Positions 8,198 through 11,404 of a stretch of 11,404 nucleotides of DNA are shown one piece after another. Under the pieces are notes generated by a model. That model ran no database searches and was not told the origin of the DNA. It saw nothing but the letters and a program-made list of their open reading frames with translations. Position 1 is the stretch's first letter. Each line of letters opens with the position of its first letter. Both the position numbers and the translations under genes were made by a program. Origin of the DNA: Ruminococcus sp. (GTDB taxonomy: Bacteria > Bacillota > Clostridia > Oscillospirales > Ruminococcaceae); assembly GCA_017622635.1 (NCBI GenBank), contig JAGAQS010000032.1:1-11404 (forward strand). The letters are read 5' to 3'.

Positions 8198-8239
8198 AAC
8201 AATTTTTCCTCCCGAATAATTTCAAAATATTATTACTTA

Positions 8240-8268
8240 ATTATATAGCATTTAATCCGTTATGTCAA
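8240..8268 (-). promoter_or_regulatory. Perfect-consensus sigma-A promoter of the zinc-ribbon gene
   Basis: On the minus strand TTGACA (8268-8263) and TATAAT (8245-8240) are separated by exactly 17 nt, the ideal arrangement. Transcription would start near 8233, about 36 nt before the ATG at 8197. The stretch 8269-8391 between this promoter and the divergent ilv promoter is AT-rich, and I see nothing further in it that I can support. Confidence 0.82.
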
Positions 8269-8391
8269 TAATTATTTGATTTTTTCACATTCTTTACACG
8301 TTTTACGGTACGGGCATAAGTACAAAATGCACAATTACACATATTCTGACAGAAAAAAATTATAAAATTTCGCTGAATATTCATGATTTTA

Positions 8392-8420
8392 TTGATTTTG
8401 CGGTAATAAAGTGATATTAT
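8392..8420 (+). promoter_or_regulatory. Extended -10 promoter of the ilv operon
   Basis: TTGATT (8392-8397) and TATTAT (8415-8420) are 17 nt apart, and TG at 8412-8413 forms an extended -10 element. The predicted start is near 8427, so the transcript would carry about 27 nt before the leader reading frame and about 255 nt before ilvB. Confidence 0.68.
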
Positions 8421-8453
8421 ATTAGATAAAGAGTATTCAGGAGGTAGAGCAAA

Positions 8454-8561
8454 ATGAACACTGTGTTTATTTTTTCCGGTATAGTCATTATTATCGGCAC
8501 AGTCCTTAGTGGCTTGTGTCTTAATTCATTCTGCCCGTTCACCGCTGAGTCTCTCGCCTGA
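8454..8561 (+). CDS. Candidate leader peptide of the ilv operon (35 aa, Ile/Val/Leu-rich)
   Basis: A short reading frame begins at ATG 8454 and ends at TGA 8559-8561. It has an excellent ribosome binding site, AGGAGGT (8439-8445), 8 nt from the start codon and better than that of ilvB itself. Residues 10-18 read IVIIIGTVL, so seven of nine codons specify branched-chain amino acids; the whole peptide has twelve in 35. It sits between the ilv promoter and a terminator hairpin that precedes ilvB. That is the layout of leader peptides whose translation senses charged tRNA, as in enterobacterial ilv and leu operons. The function is inferred from position and composition. The alternative is a small membrane peptide, because residues 4-23 are hydrophobic enough to span a membrane. 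Confidence 0.68.
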   Translation: MNTVFIFSGIVIIIGTVLSGLCLNSFCPFTAESLA

Positions 8562-8613
8562 TTCAATGTATTTATTCAGAGCAATGAAGCTTAGTAGAGC
8601 CACCGGCAGAATG
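8527..8613 (+). promoter_or_regulatory. Candidate antiterminator pairing in the ilv leader
   Basis: CATTCTGCC (8527-8535, inside codons 25-28 of the leader peptide) is exactly complementary over 9 bp to GGCAGAATG (8605-8613). The latter is the upper 5' arm, loop and start of the 3' arm of the terminator hairpin, so the two structures exclude each other. A ribosome stalled on the Ile/Val/Leu codons (8481-8507) would leave 8527-8535 free to form this pairing and permit read-through. Competing pairings exist: CTTAGTGG (8505-8512) with CCGCTGAG (8542-8549), containing two G-U pairs, and GTGGCTT (8509-8515) with GAGCCAC (8597-8603). Confidence 0.55.
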
Positions 8614-8630
8614 TCGGTGGCTTATTTGTT
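8597..8630 (+). terminator. Attenuator terminator upstream of ilvB
   Basis: AGCCACCGGCA (8598-8608) pairs with TGTCGGTGGCT (8612-8622) over 11 bp, including one G-U, around a GAA loop. A T-rich tract, TTATTTGTT, follows. The hairpin lies 36 nt after the leader-peptide stop and about 50 nt ahead of ilvB, so it would stop transcription before the structural genes unless it is prevented from folding. The T tract is interrupted, so termination may be partial. Confidence 0.7.
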
Positions 8631-8681
8631 AATTAATACATTAAGGCGGAAAAAAATCTAATTATAAAGGAATTTTTAATT

Positions 8682-10358
8682 ATGGAAATATCAGGAGCAA
8701 AAATTGTTGTTGAAACCTTAATTGAACAGGGTTGCAGTACGGTTTTCGGTTATCCGGGGGGACAGATTATCAATATCTTTGACGAACTTTATCTTTGCCG
8801 TGACCGCATAAAGCACGTTCTTACGGCACATGAACAGGGTGCTTCCCACGCTGCTGACGGATATGCAAGAGCTACCGGAAAAGTAGGCGTTGTTATCGCT
8901 ACTTCAGGACCGGGTGCAACCAATCTTGTTACGGGAATAGCTACGGCTTATCTTGATTCAGTTCCTATGGTTGCCATTACGGGAAATGTTCCGTGCAGTC
9001 TTATCGGACGTGACAGTTTTCAGGAAGTTGACATTGTGGGCGTTACAATGCCTGTCACAAAACATAACTTCATAGTAAAGGACGTTTCACGTCTTGCCGA
9101 CACTCTCCGTATGGCTTTTAAAATTGCAAAGTCAGGCAGACCCGGACCTGTTCTCGTTGACATTCCGAAAGACGTACAGACCGCAAAATGTGAATTTACA
9201 CCCGAAAGTCAGCCTGTTGTACCTTATCCCGTAAATTTTGCGTCGGAAGATAAACTTAAAAAAGCAGCTGAAATCATAAATTCATGTGAAAGACCCTATA
9301 TTTATTTCGGCGGTGGTATAATCGCAGGAAAAGCGTCTGACGAACTTGTTTCATTTGCCGAAAAAATTGACGCACCTATGGGCTGTTCACTTATGGGACT
9401 TTCCGCCGTTTCCTCAGATAATAAGCATTTTCTCGGTATGCAGGGTATGCACGGTCATTATGCTTCTTCAATTGCGGAAGATGAGGCAGATTTGGTCATT
9501 GCACTCGGTGCGAGATTCTCAGACAGGGCAACAGGTGACAAAAACCGTTTTTCAAAGAATTTCAGGATAATTCACATTGATATAGACAACGCTGAACTTG
9601 ACAAGAATATTCCTGCATATCTTGCCGTTCAGGGTGACGTTAAAGACGCTCTCGAACGTCTTACATCTATGGTTGAGGAAAAGAAACATGAGTCATGGTC
9701 TGCACGTATTGACGAACTCAGGGCAGAAGAGGAAAAACGTGTTGAAAGTGCAAGGTCAGGCAGGGAACTTGACCCGTTCGCAATAGTTGACATTGTAAGC
9801 GAATACGAAAAAGACGCAAATATTGTTACAGACGTAGGACAGCACCAGATGTGGACTGCTCAGAGATATCCTCTTAAAAAGCCGAGAACGTTCCTGACAA
9901 GCGGTGGTCTCGGAACAATGGGATTCGGTATGGGTGCAGCAATCGGTGCGGCAGAGGCTACGGGCAGAAGAAGTATTCTGTTTACAGGTGACGGCAGTTT
10001 CGGTATGAATTTAAATGAACTTGCAACCTCAGTTACACAGAAAACACCTCTCACCGTTGTAATTATGAATAACGGTGTACTCGGAATGGTTCGTCAGTGG
10101 CAGACACTTTTCTTTGACAAGCATTATTCAAACACAACCCTTGACGGACGTATGACGGATTTTGTAAAGCTTGCCGAAGCTTTCGGTGCAAAGGGTACAA
10201 GAGTATTCACTAAGGACGAACTCAGAAAAGCCGTTCAGGAATCGTTTGAATATGATGGTACATTTGTTATTGACTGTGCCGTTGATTGTGACGAGTTTGT
10301 ACTTCCCATGCTGCCTCCCGGCGGTTCAATCGACGATATTATTACAGAAATAAAGTGA
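8682..10358 (+). CDS. ilvB: Acetolactate synthase, catalytic large subunit
   Basis: This 558-residue thiamine diphosphate enzyme joins two pyruvates to acetolactate, or pyruvate and 2-oxobutyrate to acetohydroxybutyrate. It is the first shared step of valine, leucine and isoleucine synthesis. The N-terminal pyrimidine-binding domain carries FGYPGGQ (22-28) and the catalytic Glu51 in AHEQGASHAADGYAR. ATSGPGATN is at 73-81 and the FAD/central domain follows at about 190-330. The C-terminal domain has the thiamine diphosphate/Mg motif from GDGSFGMN (436-443) to MNN (462-464). The length is normal for the biosynthetic anabolic enzyme. The co-transcribed regulatory subunit begins 11 nt downstream, which distinguishes it from catabolic AlsS. 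The start is preceded by AAAGGA at 8666-8671. Expression is probably set by the upstream attenuator. Confidence 0.97.
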   Translation: MEISGAKIVVETLIEQGCSTVFGYPGGQIINIFDELYLCRDRIKHVLTAHEQGASHAADGYARATGKVGVVIATSGPGATNLVTGIATAYLDSVPMVAITGNVPCSLIGRDSFQEVDIVGVTMPVTKHNFIVKDVSRLADTLRMAFKIAKSGRPGPVLVDIPKDVQTAKCEFTPESQPVVPYPVNFASEDKLKKAAEIINSCERPYIYFGGGIIAGKASDELVSFAEKIDAPMGCSLMGLSAVSSDNKHFLGMQGMHGHYASSIAEDEADLVIALGARFSDRATGDKNRFSKNFRIIHIDIDNAELDKNIPAYLAVQGDVKDALERLTSMVEEKKHESWSARIDELRAEEEKRVESARSGRELDPFAIVDIVSEYEKDANIVTDVGQHQMWTAQRYPLKKPRTFLTSGGLGTMGFGMGAAIGAAEATGRRSILFTGDGSFGMNLNELATSVTQKTPLTVVIMNNGVLGMVRQWQTLFFDKHYSNTTLDGRMTDFVKLAEAFGAKGTRVFTKDELRKAVQESFEYDGTFVIDCAVDCDEFVLPMLPPGGSIDDIITEIK

Positions 10359-10369
10359 GGTGAGTTGAA

Positions 10370-10873
10370 ATGGATAAACAGTACATAATAGGCGTAATCG
10401 TATCAAATGTTGCGGGTGTGCTTTCAAGGGTTTCGGGAATGTTCACAAGAAGAAGTTTCAACATTGACAGTCTGACAGTCGGTGAAACGGAATCAAGCGA
10501 GTTTTCACGTATTACCATAGCTTTTCACGGTGACGACGATATAAAAGACCGTATAATCAGACAGCTTGACAAGCTACATGATGTAAAGGAAGTTGAAGTC
10601 CTTGACAGAAATGAAACAGTTATCCGTGAACTTCTTCTTATAAAGGTAAGAAATACACCCGAAACAAGACAGGATATAATGACAGCCGTTGAAATATTCC
10701 GTTCAAAGATTGTCGACTATTCACCGTCGTCACTTACAATCGAACTTACAGGCGAAACGTCAAAGATAGATGCTTTTATTGAACTTGTAAAGCCTTACGG
10801 TATAATGGAAATGTGCCGTACAGGTGTAGTCGCCGTTGAACGTGGCGAACGCTGTCTTAAAACTGTAAAATAA
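10370..10873 (+). CDS. ilvN: Acetolactate synthase, regulatory small subunit
   Basis: The 167-residue protein is the regulatory partner of the large subunit encoded just upstream. It activates the enzyme and usually confers valine feedback inhibition. The N-terminal ACT domain spans about 4-74 (GVIVSNVAGVLSRVSGMFTR, then NIDSLTVGETE). A C-terminal domain of about 85-160 includes ELLLIKV and the GIMEMCRTGVVAVERG end typical of IlvH/IlvN. By comparison with E. coli IlvH, the valine-site residues Asn11, Gly14 and Asn29 correspond to Asn13, Gly16 and Asn31 here. Feedback control by valine is therefore plausible. The gap to ilvB is 11 nt and GAGGTGA in it serves as ribosome binding site. The symbol ilvH would be equally valid. 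Confidence 0.95.
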   Translation: MDKQYIIGVIVSNVAGVLSRVSGMFTRRSFNIDSLTVGETESSEFSRITIAFHGDDDIKDRIIRQLDKLHDVKEVEVLDRNETVIRELLLIKVRNTPETRQDIMTAVEIFRSKIVDYSPSSLTIELTGETSKIDAFIELVKPYGIMEMCRTGVVAVERGERCLKTVK

Positions 10874-10905
10874 CAGTTATGATTATAGTTGTCTTAAAAG
10901 GACAA
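10861..10905 (+). other. Small hairpins in the ilvN-ilvC spacer
   Basis: AACTGT (10861-10866) pairs with ACAGTT (10873-10878) across the ilvN stop. TTGTCTT (10889-10895) pairs with AGGACAA (10899-10905), with one G-U. Neither is followed by a T run, so they are not convincing terminators; they could affect mRNA processing or stability. They are short enough to be chance in AT-rich DNA. Confidence 0.25.
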
Positions 10906-10936
10906 TGTAATAAATTTTATTAATTCAAAGGAGTAA

Positions 10937-11404
<468 letters not shown>

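Larger units (their letters stand above)
8509..8634 (+). repeat. Imperfect direct repeat of the terminator 3' arm within the leader
   Basis: GTGGCTT, five variable bases and TTAATT occur at 8509-8526 and again at 8617-8634. The second copy is the terminator's 3' arm plus its tail. The first copy lies inside the leader peptide frame just after the Ile/Val/Leu cluster and could pair with the same 5' arm. Confidence 0.6.

Noticed and set aside
8374..8383. 10-bp palindrome TGAATATTCA just upstream of the ilv -35 element, as an operator or CodY site
   Set aside because: Palindromes of this size are expected by chance in AT-rich spacer of this length, and it does not match the CodY consensus well. 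No second copy was seen near another promoter.
8427..8681. T-box riboswitch upstream of ilvB
   Set aside because: GGTGG at 8616-8620 recalls part of the T-box sequence. The following bases do not match the ACCGCG part, the leader is too short for stem I plus an antiterminator, and an Ile/Val/Leu reading frame occupies the space.

Overview
The window looks like chromosomal DNA of a low-GC Gram-positive anaerobe of the class Clostridia, possibly near Ruminococcus. The basis is the AT-rich composition, strong AGGAGG-type ribosome binding sites, near-consensus sigma-A promoters, a YitT-family membrane protein and an N-terminal zinc-ribbon membrane protein. The genus is inference. No mobile elements, CRISPR arrays, tRNA or rRNA genes were seen.

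Left part (1-5657, minus strand): a tightly packed cell-surface polysaccharide operon. It reads from a TTGACA-N18-TATAAT promoter at 5657-5628. The order is an ABC-2 permease (Wzm/TagG type), its ATPase with a Wzt-like C-terminal carbohydrate-binding domain, an FkbM-family methyltransferase with a coiled coil, and a very large tandem glycosyltransferase that runs off the left edge. Junctions are overlaps or 1 nt gaps, so translation is probably coupled. Inferred logic: a glycan is built in the cytoplasm, its end may be methylated, the ATPase tail may recognise that end, and the permease exports the chain.

Middle (5699-8268): a divergently transcribed YitT-family membrane protein and, convergent with it, a zinc-ribbon multi-membrane protein of unknown function. 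They share one hairpin that should terminate transcription from both sides. Its sequence also encodes the last codons of the zinc-ribbon protein.

Right part (8392-11404, plus strand): a branched-chain amino acid operon, ilvB-ilvN-ilvC (acetolactate synthase large and small subunits, then ketol-acid reductoisomerase, cut by the right edge). Between its extended -10 promoter and ilvB lies a 35-codon reading frame with an excellent ribosome binding site. Seven of nine consecutive codons (10-18) are Ile, Val or Leu. It is followed by an intrinsic terminator and a 9-bp alternative pairing that would disrupt that terminator. This looks like ribosome-mediated attenuation rather than the T-box control more usual for such genes in Firmicutes. 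It is the most interesting element in the window.
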